Positions 15,383 to 25,100 of a stretch of DNA of 64,000 bases are shown here, in pieces. A program made the translations under genes and the position numbers. The stretch's first letter is position 1; the number at the start of each line of letters is the position of its first letter. Origin of the DNA: Spirochaetota bacterium (GTDB taxonomy: Bacteria > Spirochaetota > UBA4802 > JAKQUI01); NCBI GenBank assembly GCA_029562645.1, contig JAKQUI010000084.1, positions 1 through 64,000 on the forward strand, read 5' to 3'. The notes below the pieces were generated by a model. That model was not told the DNA's origin. It ran no database searches and saw only the letters and a list, made by a program, of their open reading frames with translations.

Positions 15383-18189
15383 AACAACCCTCCATGCACA
15401 TTACGGCGCAGTACTTCGAGTTCGTCGTCAACGCGGTCGCATAGCGACGCGTAATCGACATCGTCCGCCCGCCGGGCATGCTCGTCAATCGTGCGCAAAA
15501 TTTCAACAAGAGTTCCAAATCGCAGATTGGCCGCCGACCCCTTGAACCGATGCGCGGCCCGGTGGATGCGATCATGGTCGCCGCGCGCCACAGCTTCGCG
15601 TAAATCGCGAAGATACTCGTCCGAGACCGAATCGAAAAACTTTTTCACGATACCCTTGAACACCGCGGTGTCGATGCCGATCTCACGCGCGACCGCACCG
15701 AAATCGTACCGCATGGGCGGTGCGCCGTCGACGCGCGCGACATCTTCCCGGGCTCCCTCACGGCGTAAAAACTGGTCAAGGACCGCAATGATCCCGGCGA
15801 TCTCGATCGGTTTGGAGATATATCCATCCATGCCCTCCGCCAGGTATCGTTCACGGTCGCCCTTCATCGAGTAGGCCGTGAGCGCGACAATCGGCGGGCA
15901 GTCCGCGTCCTGTTCGCGCAAGCGGTGGGCCGCCTCTACGCCGCTCATGCCGGGAAGATCGATGTCCATGAACACTAAATCAACGCGATGTTCGGCGAGG
16001 AGCGATACGGCATCCTCGCCCGTTGGCACGCACTGGACGGAAATCCCGAACTCCTCAAGGAGCGTACGCATGAGGATGCTATTGAGTTCATTGTCCTCGA
16101 CTACGAGCACCGATGCACCGGCAAATCGGTCCTGCGCGTCGTTGAGAGATCCCCGCACCGGCGACTCGGCGCTTCTCTCCTGCGCAGAGGGAACGTTGGG
16201 CATGATAATGGTGAAACGACTCCCCTGGCCTATCGCACTCTGGACTTTTATTGTGCCGCCATGAAGCTCCACGAGGCGCTTGGTGATGGAAAGACCCAGT
16301 CCCGTCCCCATGGGCTTCGATGCATTGAAATCGCGCACCTGTACGAACGGCTGGAAAATCGCATCATACACGTCGGCGGAAATACCGCGTCCCTCGTCCC
16401 ACACCTCGATGACCACCCGGGCATTTTCCCGACGCACCGTAAGGCCAACACGCCGCCCCGGGTCGGTATACTTAATCGCATTCGAGAGAAGATTGTTCAC
16501 GATCTGGCGCACGCGGACTGGATCGGCGAAAAAGCCGTTCAGGTCTCCGGCCACATCATCGAGAATGGGGATTCGCTTTTTCTCGGCAAGCAGCCGATGC
16601 TCGGGAAGCAGGTCGCGGATCAGCGCCCCGAGATCGAACGACCGTTGCACGAGCGCCAACCTGCCCGCTTCGATGGCGCTTACATCGAGGATGTCGTTTA
16701 CCAGATGAAGCAAATAATGCCCGCTTTTAAGGATATGACGCAAATACTCACGCTGCGGCATCGAAAGCCTTCCCTCTTTCTGCATCTCCAATATCTGGCC
16801 AAATCCCAGGATGGCGTTGAGCGGCGTCCGCAGCTCATGGCTCACATTGGCGAGAAACTCGTTCTTCGCTCGATTCGCATACTCCGCCGCCTCCTTCGCC
16901 TCGATGAGGTCCTGCCGCAAAAAGTGATGGTTGACGGCGATGGCGTAAATCGAACCGAGCCGGGATACAAGATCGAGATCGCGTTGCGTGTAGGGATCTC
17001 TCGCGTTGGCGAGCGCGATCATGCCCACGAGCTTTTGGCCGAACAACGACGGCACGGACAGAAAGCGGTCGATGGGGATATGCCCCCGGGGGACCCCGGT
17101 CGAGCGCGGATCCGCAGACACGTCGTTGCAGAGCATCGGCTGGCTGTTTTCGAGCACCCACCCCCAGAGGCCGCAAAACTTCTCGAAGACGATCCGCTTA
17201 TCGGGGATGTTGCACGTCTCCCAGACGTCTTTGGTCATGGTGCACGAAACGAGATTTCCGGAATAGGGGTCGATATATCCCACGAAACCGAACACACTGT
17301 CGGTGAGCCGCTTCGCGTGATCGAGAATGATGTCGGACAGCTCCTCAATCGACGAGGACTGGAGGATCATGCCGTAGAGCTCGGCGACGACCGCGTTCAC
17401 CTCGGCGTTCCATTCGAGGTTGTCCAGCATGGCCACGGTGTCGGTATTGTCACGGGCCATGCATACCGCCCCGTTGTCTGAGCCTGCATCGCCGTCAAGC
17501 GGCGCGAAAATGAAACTGAACCAGCGCGCCCCGTCGGAGTATTCCATTTTACAATCGCTCACAGTGGTCCAGGCGCCCGTACGCATGGCCTCGCGCAAGG
17601 CGTCCGTGAGCCGGTTCGCTATGTCAACCGTATCGTGGGGAAACAAGTCATCGATCCCTTTTCCGGCAAGTTCCGCCACGTTCACTTGAAATAATTCTGA
17701 TGATTTTCGGTTGGCATAAACGATTCGTTCGCCCGCATCGAATATAACTATTGGATACGGGGCCGATTCGGCAAGAGCCTGAAAACGACGCATCCCGTGC
17801 GAGGCCTCACGGGTAATCGCGCGCAGTAGGGCGTCCCGTACGGCCTCCCGATGATCGGATCCCCTGAAGGGGCGCAGGAGGCACACCGCTCGATCACGCT
17901 CACCAAGATCATCGTGCGAAATGCCGCTCTCGCGAGATATCGTCAGCACCGCCGAACGATCTTTGCGGGCCAGATCCCGGATTGCCGATGCGAGCGCGTC
18001 CCCATCGACACCCACCGACAGATTGAGTATAACGATATCGGGACGTTCCGCTTCCAATCGCGCGACGAAATCGTCCGTTGCAGCGGATGGCGCCATGATC
18101 CGATAGCCCAATCCGGCAAGCAGATCTGCAAGCTGCGAATCGACGGTTTCTCCGAATTCCGCAACCAGTATCGTGTGTTCGTTGTTCAT
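15379..18189 (-). CDS. Hybrid sensor histidine kinase (pseudo-receiver-PAS-GAF-HisKA-HATPase-REC-HPt)
   Basis: 936 residues. The order is: an N-terminal receiver-like domain (about 5-125) with Asn56 at the phosphoacceptor position, PAS (135-250), GAF (265-420), HisKA with His451 in SHELRTPLNAILG, HATPase, a genuine receiver (FMDIDLPGMSG) and a C-terminal HPt domain (HRAAHRFKGSAANL). No transmembrane segments, so sensing is cytoplasmic. The complete relay chain within one protein would pass phosphate on to the receiver of the downstream 413-residue protein. The N-terminal domain probably signals without phosphorylation. Confidence 0.92.
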   Translation of the reverse strand: MNNEHTILVAEFGETVDSQLADLLAGLGYRIMAPSAATDDFVARLEAERPDIVILNLSVGVDGDALASAIRDLARKDRSAVLTISRESGISHDDLGERDRAVCLLRPFRGSDHREAVRDALLRAITREASHGMRRFQALAESAPYPIVIFDAGERIVYANRKSSELFQVNVAELAGKGIDDLFPHDTVDIANRLTDALREAMRTGAWTTVSDCKMEYSDGARWFSFIFAPLDGDAGSDNGAVCMARDNTDTVAMLDNLEWNAEVNAVVAELYGMILQSSSIEELSDIILDHAKRLTDSVFGFVGYIDPYSGNLVSCTMTKDVWETCNIPDKRIVFEKFCGLWGWVLENSQPMLCNDVSADPRSTGVPRGHIPIDRFLSVPSLFGQKLVGMIALANARDPYTQRDLDLVSRLGSIYAIAVNHHFLRQDLIEAKEAAEYANRAKNEFLANVSHELRTPLNAILGFGQILEMQKEGRLSMPQREYLRHILKSGHYLLHLVNDILDVSAIEAGRLALVQRSFDLGALIRDLLPEHRLLAEKKRIPILDDVAGDLNGFFADPVRVRQIVNNLLSNAIKYTDPGRRVGLTVRRENARVVIEVWDEGRGISADVYDAIFQPFVQVRDFNASKPMGTGLGLSITKRLVELHGGTIKVQSAIGQGSRFTIIMPNVPSAQERSAESPVRGSLNDAQDRFAGASVLVVEDNELNSILMRTLLEEFGISVQCVPTGEDAVSLLAEHRVDLVFMDIDLPGMSGVEAAHRLREQDADCPPIVALTAYSMKGDRERYLAEGMDGYISKPIEIAGIIAVLDQFLRREGAREDVARVDGAPPMRYDFGAVAREIGIDTAVFKGIVKKFFDSVSDEYLRDLREAVARGDHDRIHRAAHRFKGSAANLRFGTLVEILRTIDEHARRADDVDYASLCDRVDDELEVLRRNVHGGLL

Positions 18190-18334
18190 ATCAGCACTAC
18201 CGTCCCAACCTGCCGCTACGCCTGCATGGGTATTCTAGCAAGACAGAAATCGATCGACGGAAAAAACCCTCCGGAACTGATTTTATTCTTGCGTTGACGC
18301 CCCGCGGCCAATTCCTGTACTCGAGGAGAAACCC

Positions 18335-18781
18335 ATGGAATCGATCAACGTCCTGCTCATCTTCAAGCAGCAGATCATGTATAAACCGATCATCTTCCGG
18401 CTGGCCACCGAATACAATGTCGTGTTCAACGTCCTTGAGGCGAAGATCCTGCCGAAGCAGGAGGGCAGGCTTATCCTTGAGCTCTCCGGAGGACGACGCG
18501 AGCTCGACGACTGCATCGACTACCTGAAGCGCGAAGAGGTCCAGGTTGAGGTGCTCGCGGACAAGATCTACCGGGACGAGCGCGCGTGCGTACACTGCGG
18601 CGCATGTACGGCCGTCTGCCGCGTCGACGCGCTCACAATCGACCGCGTGACGATGGAGGTCCGATTTTATCCCGAGCGCTGCGTTGCCTGCGGCCTGTGC
18701 AAGACCGCCTGCCCCGTCAAGGCGATGTCGGGCATCTCGATAGATTTCGAGTTCGACGGAGACGTAAAAGCTACGCCGTAG
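18335..18781 (+). CDS. NIL domain plus two [4Fe-4S] clusters ferredoxin (DUF39 partner type)
   Basis: 148 residues. The N-terminal NIL (ACT-like) domain (about 4-75) is followed by two ferredoxin motifs, CVHCGACTAVC and CVACGLCKTACP. This is the architecture of the protein that pairs with DUF39 in methanogen homocysteine synthesis, where the ferredoxin is thought to supply electrons for sulfide incorporation. The partner genes are at 12220-14144 in the same direction, separated by the two minus-strand kinase genes. The start follows GAGGAG at 18322. Confidence 0.9.
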   Translation: MESINVLLIFKQQIMYKPIIFRLATEYNVVFNVLEAKILPKQEGRLILELSGGRRELDDCIDYLKREEVQVEVLADKIYRDERACVHCGACTAVCRVDALTIDRVTMEVRFYPERCVACGLCKTACPVKAMSGISIDFEFDGDVKATP

Positions 18782-18974
18782 TGTCGAGCACCGTACCCTT
18801 CCTGGTGAACTCGTTGGCCGTGCTAATCACGCTCTTCTGAACGGAGGCCTGCCCATTGCCCCCCTCCGATCCCAACGCCGATGAGGACTTCATGTACTCA
18901 TTGGTCGTTTCGATGGACCCTTTCTGATAGAGTCGCTGACCGGATATGCTCTGTTGAATGCCGCTAATATCCAT
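18771..18974 (-). CDS. Small soluble protein of unknown function
   Basis: 67 residues starting MDISGIQQS at 18974, behind GGAGGGTGT. It is Ser/Gln/Thr-rich and predicted helical. The MDI start and composition weakly recall small motility-associated proteins (YjfB type), but I cannot assign a family. It runs against the NIL-ferredoxin gene and overlaps its end by 11 bases. Confidence 0.5.
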   Translation of the reverse strand: MDISGIQQSISGQRLYQKGSIETTNEYMKSSSALGSEGGNGQASVQKSVISTANEFTRKGTVLDTTA

Positions 18975-19081
18975 ACACCCTCCATGGTTGCATTGCGCTG
19001 ATAATAAAATAGTAACAATGGGTTTATAATTCAAGCAAAAATACTCCCAACATTTTTTTTCAAAAAACGAGCATCCCCCTA

Positions 19082-19110
19082 TTGACGTTCAACTTTTTGA
19101 TAGGTATATT
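19082..19110 (+). promoter_or_regulatory. Promoter of the small heat-shock operon
   Basis: TTGACG (19082-19087), 17 bases, TATATT (19105-19110). This is a good sigma-70-type promoter located immediately before the CIRCE operator. Confidence 0.75.
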
Positions 19111-19126
19111 TTAAGTGCAAAAAATA

Positions 19127-19149
19127 AGCACTCGTTTCACTAGAGTGCT
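19127..19149. promoter_or_regulatory. CIRCE operator (HrcA binding site)
   Basis: AGCACTC-N9-GAGTGCT matches the CIRCE core exactly, including the 9-base spacer. It lies between the -10 box and the ribosome-binding site of the first Hsp20 gene. HrcA binds this site and is released at heat shock, so the three small heat-shock genes downstream should be heat-induced. hrcA is not in the window. Confidence 0.93.
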
Positions 19150-19181
19150 AGCAGTTAAAATAACACAATCGGAGGTGTGTT

Positions 19182-19640
19182 ATGAAATGGGGATTGTCAA
19201 AACGAGAAAATAAACAAAATCAAGGAATCGACAGCTTCAGGAGAGAAATTCAGAATCTATTCGATGATTTCTTTACTGTAGGGCCGTCATCCCTCTTTGA
19301 CGCAGCCTGGGCCCCCTCGATTGACATCGAGGAAAGCGATACGGCGATACACATCAAGGCCGAGGTCCCCGGAATTGAGGAGAAGAACCTGTCGGTTTCC
19401 ATCGAGAACAACATGCTGATCATCAGCGGCGAAAAAAACGAGGAGCGAAAGGAGGAAGGCACGGACAAGCGGTATGTCGTCTCCGAGCGGCGATTCGGCT
19501 CGTTCCACCGGAGCATTCAGCTTCCCGAGAACATCAAGAGCGACAAGATTTCCGCGAAATTCAAGAACGGCGTGCTCGCCATCGACATACCGAAGGACGA
19601 GACGGCGCAACCGAAGAAGATCACGATCGACGTCCATTGA
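19182..19640 (+). CDS. Small heat-shock protein, Hsp20 family (first of three)
   Basis: 152 residues: a short N-terminal arm (QNLFDDFFTVG), then the alpha-crystallin domain (about 43-145) with FKNGVLAIDIPK, the conserved G-x-L block, and an acidic beginning (PSIDIEESDTAIHIKAEVPG). It acts as an ATP-independent holdase for unfolding proteins. GGAGGTG precedes the ATG. Controlled by CIRCE at 19127. It is the most canonical of the three paralogues. Confidence 0.95.
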   Translation: MKWGLSKRENKQNQGIDSFRREIQNLFDDFFTVGPSSLFDAAWAPSIDIEESDTAIHIKAEVPGIEEKNLSVSIENNMLIISGEKNEERKEEGTDKRYVVSERRFGSFHRSIQLPENIKSDKISAKFKNGVLAIDIPKDETAQPKKITIDVH

Positions 19641-19648
19641 ACCTGAAA

Positions 19649-19677
19649 CGCCTCTCCGCGCAATACGCGGAGAGGCG
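19649..19677 (+). terminator. Perfect hairpin between first and second Hsp20 genes
   Basis: CGCCTCTCCGCG pairs with CGCGGAGAGGCG around CAATA; 12 perfect base pairs and no T-run. It more likely stabilises the first message or partly attenuates read-through than ends transcription, because the next two genes follow at operon distance without an obvious new promoter. Confidence 0.5.
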
Positions 19678-19700
19678 ACATCACACGAAGGAGGAATCCC

Positions 19701-20111
19701 ATGTATACCAACTACGACATCTTTGATGACATGCTCGGACTGCGAAACACCATCGACGGCTATTTCTCGAACCTCGCTCCGCGGGAACGCGCGATCGATT
19801 ATCCGCACATCAACCTGTACGAGAAGGACAATGCCATCACGATCCACGCGCTCATGCCAGGGGTCGCGAACGATGCGATTTCTATCCAGCTCGTCGACAA
19901 CAGCCTCATCATAGAAGGTGAGCGGAAGCCCGATTACGCCGACAAGCCGTATATCCGCCGCGAACGCAGCTTCGGGAAATTCAAGAAATCAATCCGGCTG
20001 CCCTACGCCGTGAACCGAGAAACCGTGACGGCAGCGCGCAGGGACGGGGTGCTTATCATAACGCTTCAGAAGAGCCCGGAGGCGCTGCCCCGCAAGATCG
20101 AGATCAAATAG
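19701..20111 (+). CDS. Small heat-shock protein, Hsp20 family (second)
   Basis: 136 residues with an alpha-crystallin domain (ITIHALMPGVANDAISIQL; RRDGVLIITLQKS, given as two separate fragments). GGAGGAATCCC precedes the ATG. Divergent from the first gene, with a shorter N-terminal arm, so the proteins may form mixed oligomers. Same operon as 19182 and 20129. Confidence 0.92.
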   Translation: MYTNYDIFDDMLGLRNTIDGYFSNLAPRERAIDYPHINLYEKDNAITIHALMPGVANDAISIQLVDNSLIIEGERKPDYADKPYIRRERSFGKFKKSIRLPYAVNRETVTAARRDGVLIITLQKSPEALPRKIEIK

Positions 20112-20128
20112 CGAAGGGAGGAACCGTC

Positions 20129-20512
20129 ATGACCACCGAGGTGAAAAAACTGAAAACCGACGCATACCACTGCAATGAATGCGTGATCGTCCCCGCCATC
20201 GACATCTACGAGGATGCGAACGAGTTCGTTCTCACAGCCGACATGCCGGGCGTCGCGCGGGAAGACCTGGAAATCACCATGAAGGACAACACCCTCACGG
20301 TCGATGGAAAGGTTTCCCCGGCCTATCTGAGCGCGGAGGACCTGAAATACCGCGAGTATACCCTCTACAACTTTCATCGCGTCTTCCAGGTCGATGACGC
20401 CGTGAACGCCGGCGGGATCACCGCGAAACTCGACAACGGTGTTCTCGTCATCACCCTACCCAAGAGCGAGAAGGCGAAACCGCGAAAAATCGAAATAACG
20501 GTTGAAAAGTAA
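20129..20512 (+). CDS. Small heat-shock protein, Hsp20 family (third)
   Basis: 127 residues, alpha-crystallin domain with LTADMPGVAREDLEI and LDNGVLVITLPKSE. The N-terminus has a Cys pair (CNEC) and almost no arm. It begins 17 bases after the second gene behind GGGAGGAA, so the two are clearly cotranscribed. It probably modulates the assembly of the longer paralogues. Confidence 0.92.
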   Translation: MTTEVKKLKTDAYHCNECVIVPAIDIYEDANEFVLTADMPGVAREDLEITMKDNTLTVDGKVSPAYLSAEDLKYREYTLYNFHRVFQVDDAVNAGGITAKLDNGVLVITLPKSEKAKPRKIEITVEK

Positions 20513-20548
20513 CCCCGCCCGTGCGAAAGGGGTCGTCATGCGACGGCC

Positions 20549-20568
20549 CCCGCCGGGCCGCCGGCGGG
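20549..20568 (+). terminator. GC-rich hairpin after the Hsp20 operon
   Basis: CCCGCCGG and CCGGCGGG with loop GCCG. It lies 36 bases after the last Hsp20 stop and before the next ribosome-binding site. No T-run, so termination is only partly supported. Confidence 0.4.
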
Positions 20569-20590
20569 ATTCCCCGGAAAGGAGCACGCC

Positions 20591-20893
20591 ATGCCACAGA
20601 TTCCCCATGAAACGCGCGCCGTCGACAAGCCCGTAACGCGGGACGGCGACGGAAAACATGTAACGGACGAATACACCACCGCCCGCAATCGATTCATACG
20701 CGCCCTCGTGGTGCTCATTTTGGCCATCGTCTACACCATCTCGCCCATCGACCTCATCCCCGAGGCCCTCGTGGGCCCGCTGGGACTCGCCGACGACCTG
20801 TTTCTCCTCCTGATCGGCTTTCTCTACGCCTGGTACAGCTATTCGAAACTCAAGCGCCAGCGCGCGCTGGTCCCCCGGCCCAAACCCCAGTAA
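20591..20893 (+). CDS. DUF1232 (YkvA-type) membrane protein
   Basis: 100 residues. The DUF1232 signature ISPIDLIPEALVGPLGLADD lies at the start of the hydrophobic region, followed by a second helix and a basic tail. Family function unknown. GGAAAGGAG precedes the ATG. It may be read from the heat-shock promoter if the hairpin at 20549 is leaky. Confidence 0.88.
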   Translation: MPQIPHETRAVDKPVTRDGDGKHVTDEYTTARNRFIRALVVLILAIVYTISPIDLIPEALVGPLGLADDLFLLLIGFLYAWYSYSKLKRQRALVPRPKPQ

Positions 20894-20910
20894 GCGACCG
20901 GGCGAGCATC

Positions 20911-21516
20911 GTGAACGCACGACAGACCCCCCGGAAGCGGGACCGCCGGAAACGGCTCTTTAAAACGATCGCATGCAGCGGCTGCGGGACCTGCTGCAGC
21001 GAGCCCATCGTGCCCGTCACCGACAGCGACGTCCGCCGCATCGCGCGCGCCACGGGCCGTGCGCCCGAATCGTTCGTCCGCTTTTACTCCGACGACGACA
21101 TGGATTTCGCCGCCGAGTCCGGCGTGTGGATCCGCTTCCCGGCCGGCGTGCGCGCCATGGGGCTCCGACGCCGAAAGAATCGCTGCCTGTTCCTGGGCGA
21201 CGACATGCGTTGCACGATATATCAGCACCGCCCGCGCACCTGCCGCACCTTCCCCTACCAGACCGATCTCGACGAGAGCGGCGCGCTCCGGCGCGTGACG
21301 ATGAACCCCATCGTGAAATGCCGCCGGCGCCGCGTGGACGATTCGCCCCTGACGAAACTCGTCCGCGACAGCCGCGCCGAGGACCGCGAAGACGACCGGT
21401 ACTATGCGCGCGTCGAAATCTGGAACGAATCCGTCGGGGGGAAGAAACGCATGCGGGACTTCCTCGCGTTTGTCGAACGGCCGGCCGGCGCGCGAGGAAA
21501 AAAGAGTAAGCGATAA
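20911..21516 (+). CDS. YkgJ-type cysteine-cluster protein
   Basis: 201 residues beginning with GTG at 20911. Near the N-terminus is the CSGCGTCC cluster, then CLFL, CTIYQHRPRTCRTFPY and a final KCRR, the Cys pattern of UPF0153, thought to bind zinc or an Fe-S cluster. The rest is strongly basic. Function unknown. It starts 17 bases after the DUF1232 gene and so shares its transcript. Confidence 0.85.
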   Translation: MNARQTPRKRDRRKRLFKTIACSGCGTCCSEPIVPVTDSDVRRIARATGRAPESFVRFYSDDDMDFAAESGVWIRFPAGVRAMGLRRRKNRCLFLGDDMRCTIYQHRPRTCRTFPYQTDLDESGALRRVTMNPIVKCRRRRVDDSPLTKLVRDSRAEDREDDRYYARVEIWNESVGGKKRMRDFLAFVERPAGARGKKSKR

Positions 21517-21526
21517 CGTCGGAGAA

Positions 21527-22072
21527 TTACGCGCCGTTCGGCTGGAGTACCACCGAGTCCCCCGTCCCGTCCGTCTGGGCGAGAAGCACCCGGACCTGGT
21601 CCGTTGGCCCCGTTTCGATCTTGTAGCCGCAGTAATCGGGCTGGATGGGAAGCTCACGGTTCCCGCGGTCGATGAGCACGAAAAACCTGATGGCCCGCGG
21701 GCGTCCGAAGCTCATCAGCGTCTCCAGCGCCGCCTTGGTGGTGCGCCCGGAGAAGATCACGTCGTCCACCAGCAGGATCGTCATATCGGTAATATCGAAC
21801 TCGATGCGCGTCTCCTTGATGACCGGCAGCACCCCCCGCGTTGAGAGATCGTCGCGGTAAAAGGTGATATCGAGCGTGCCGCTCTTGATCCGCTTTCCGG
21901 AATCGCGTTCGATGAGCGCGCGGATGCGGTCGGCGAGCTCCACCCCGCGCGTCTGTATGCCGACGATCCCGAACGAGTCGGCATCCTCGCCGATATCGGC
22001 GCAAACGCGCGCGGCGGTGTCGGCGATGATCCGCTCGATGTCGCGTCCGGTTAAAATGATCTGTTCGCTCAT
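21527..22072 (-). CDS. pyrR: PyrR: pyrimidine regulator / uracil phosphoribosyltransferase
   Basis: 181 residues of the type-I phosphoribosyltransferase fold with PRPP loop LLVDDVIFSGRTT and the family start ILTGRDIERII. In many bacteria PyrR binds UMP and pyr mRNA to attenuate expression; it also has UPRTase activity. It lies 105 bases downstream of carB in the same direction, which fits a pyrimidine role. I found no clear PyrR-binding anti-antiterminator in that gap. Confidence 0.92.
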   Translation of the reverse strand: MSEQIILTGRDIERIIADTAARVCADIGEDADSFGIVGIQTRGVELADRIRALIERDSGKRIKSGTLDITFYRDDLSTRGVLPVIKETRIEFDITDMTILLVDDVIFSGRTTKAALETLMSFGRPRAIRFFVLIDRGNRELPIQPDYCGYKIETGPTDQVRVLLAQTDGTGDSVVLQPNGA

Positions 22073-22177
22073 GATTGTTGTCCGGCAAGCGCCCCGCCCC
22101 CGCGGAAACCGACAGTCCCCACCGGCCCCGTTCGGGCGCCGCTCGTATAGGTGTATTGTCGGCAGCGGTGCGGGGAA

Positions 22178-25100
22178 CTATTGACTGTTTTTCACGTCCT
22201 CGTGGTACTCCTGGATCGAGCGCACCGACAGGACTCCCGTGCGCCCCACCACGATCATGCCGTGGATCGCCGCCCGGGCGGCGGATTCCGAGGTGACGAT
22301 GGGGATGTGATACCGGACCGCCGACTGCCGGATGATATACGCGTCGCTCTTGGGCTCCTTGCCGGCCGGGATATTGATAATGAGATCGAGCTCCCCGTTT
22401 TTCACCAGATCCAGGATGTTCGGCCGCCCCTCGCTCACCTTGCGGACGCGCTCGCAGGTGATGCCGTGGTCCGCGTAATACTGCGCCGTCCCCTCGGTGG
22501 CCACGAGCCGGAAGCCGCTCTCGAACAGGAGGCGCACCTCGCTTAATATCTCGGGCTGGGATTTCCGGTTGATGGACAAAAGAACCGTCCCGGCCACCGG
22601 CAGCCGGTCGCCGGCGGCGAGCTCCGCCTTGTAGAAGGCCTCGCCGAAGAAGCGCGACACGCCCATCACCTCGCCGGTCGATTTCATCTCGGGCGAGAGG
22701 ATCGTGTCCACCCCGGGGAACTTATTGAAGGGAAGCACCGCCTCCTTCACGCTGATGTATGGGATCGATTTGATCCTGCCCAGGCCGAAATCGCGAAGCT
22801 TCTCCCCCAGCATCACGCGCACCGCGATCTTCGCCAGCGGCACCCCCTTCGTCTTGGAGACGAATGGGACGGTGCGCGAGGCGCGCGGGTTCACCTCGAG
22901 AACGTAAAGATCGTCGTCCTTGATCGCGAACTGAATGTTGATGAGGCCCACCACGCCGAGCTCGAAGGCGAGCGCCTCGGTGGTTTCCGCGATGCGGTCT
23001 CGCATGGGCTTGTCGATGGTAAGCGGCGGGATCACGCAGGCGGAGTCGCCCGAGTGCACGCCGGCGAGCTCCACGTGCTCCATGATGGCCCCGACGTAGA
23101 CGCTCTCGCCGTCGCAGATCGCGTCCACGTCGACCTCGGTCGCGTCGTCGAGGAAGCGGTCAACCAGGATGGGGTGCTCGGGCGAGAGCTGCACGGCGGT
23201 GTTGATGTATTCGATGAGGCTGGATTTATCGTAGATGATGGACATGGCGCGGCCGCCCAGCACGTACGACGGGCGCACGAGGACCGGATAGCCGATCCGC
23301 TCGGCGACCGCGATCGCCTCGTCCTGCGCGAAGGCGATACCGTTGTCGGGCTGCAGGAGGTCCAGCTTCCGGACCACGTCGGCGAAGCGCTCCCGGTCCT
23401 CCGCGCGGTCGATCGAATCGGGCGAGGTCCCCAGTATGCGCACGCCGTTCTCCATGAGGCTCTTCGCAAGGCGCAGCGGCGTCTGACCGCCGAACTGCAC
23501 GATCACCCCCTCCGGCTTTTCGCGGCGGTAGATGTGCAGGATGTCCTCCAGGGTGAGCGGCTCGAAGTAGAGCCGGTCGGACGTGTCGTAGTCCGTGGAC
23601 ACCGTCTCGGGATTAGAGTTGACCATGATGGACTCGATTCCCATGTCACGCAACGCGAAGGAGGCGTGACAGCAGCAGTAATCGAATTCGATCCCCTGCC
23701 CGATCCGGTTGGGTCCGCCGCCCAGGATCATAACCGTCCGCCGGCCGGAGTCCCGGGCCTCGTCCTGATCGTCGTAGGACGAGTAGTAGTACGGCGTGCG
23801 GGCCTCGAACTCGCCGCCGCAGGTGTCCACGAGGCGATAGCCGGGAACGATGCCGTTTTCGAAGCGAAACGCGCGCACGTCCGACTCCCGGCGCTTGAGC
23901 GTGAGCGAATACTCTCGCTGGTGCGACGGCCCCTTCGCGTCGATCTCCGCAAGCGCGTCCGCGCTCGTCAGATAGCCGAGCTGGACATCGGAGAACCCCA
24001 GGCGCTTCATGGCCGTGACGTTCTCCCGCGAAAGGCCGTTTGCCCGGAAGTCGCCCACGAACGCCTCCTCGGCGAGAACGATCTCGCGCAGCTGCTCGAG
24101 GAACCAGGGGTCGATCCCCGTGAGCTCGTTGATCCGCGCCACGCTCCATCCGAGCGAAAGGGCGTACTTGATGTAGAAGATGCGCCCCTCCATGGGATTC
24201 ACGAGGTTCTTTTCAATGACATCGCGCCGCTTGCCCTCGTCCATCCCGGCACATAGCGCGGCGAGGTCCTTTCGGCCGTCGGCGCCGAGACCGTACCGGT
24301 CGTTCTCGAGCGAACGCAGCGCCTTTTGCAGCGACTCCTTGAACGTGCGCCCGATCGCCATCGCCTCCCCCACGGACTTCATCTGGGGACCCAGGCGCGG
24401 ATCGGCGCCCTCGAACTTCTCGAAGGCCCAGCGCGGGACCTTCACCACCACGTAGTCGATCGTCGGCTCGAACGACGCGGGCGTTTCGCGGGTGATGTCG
24501 TTGGGGATCTCGTCGAGCGTCAGGCCGATCGCGAGCTTCGCGGCGATCTTCGCGATCGGGAAGCCCGTCGCCTTGGAGGCGAGCGCGGAGCTGCGGCTCA
24601 CCCGCGGGTTCATCTCGATGACCATCATCCGCCCGTCGGCGGGGTCCACGGCGAACTGGATATTGGAGCCGCCGGTGTCCACGCCGATCTCGCGGATGAT
24701 CCGGATCGCGGCGTCGCGCATGGCCTGATACTCGCGGTCGGTGAGCGTCTGCTGGGGCGCCACGGTGATGGAATCGCCGGTATGCACCCCCATGGGATCG
24801 AAGTTCTCGATGGAGCAGATGATGACCACGTTGTCCTTCTTGTCGCGCATCACCTCGAGCTCGTATTCCTTCCAGCCGATCACCGACTCCTCGAGAAGCA
24901 CCTGCGAGATGGGCGATTCATCCAGCCCCTTCCGCACGAGCTCCACGAACTCCTCGCGGTTGTACACGATATTGCCGCCGGTGCCGCCCAGCGTGAACGC
25001 AGGCCGTATGATGAGCGGCAGCTTGATGCGCTCGAGCACCGCGAGCGCCTCGTCCACCGTCGAGGCGAGTCCCGACTCCGGGACGTAGAGGTCCAGCTTC

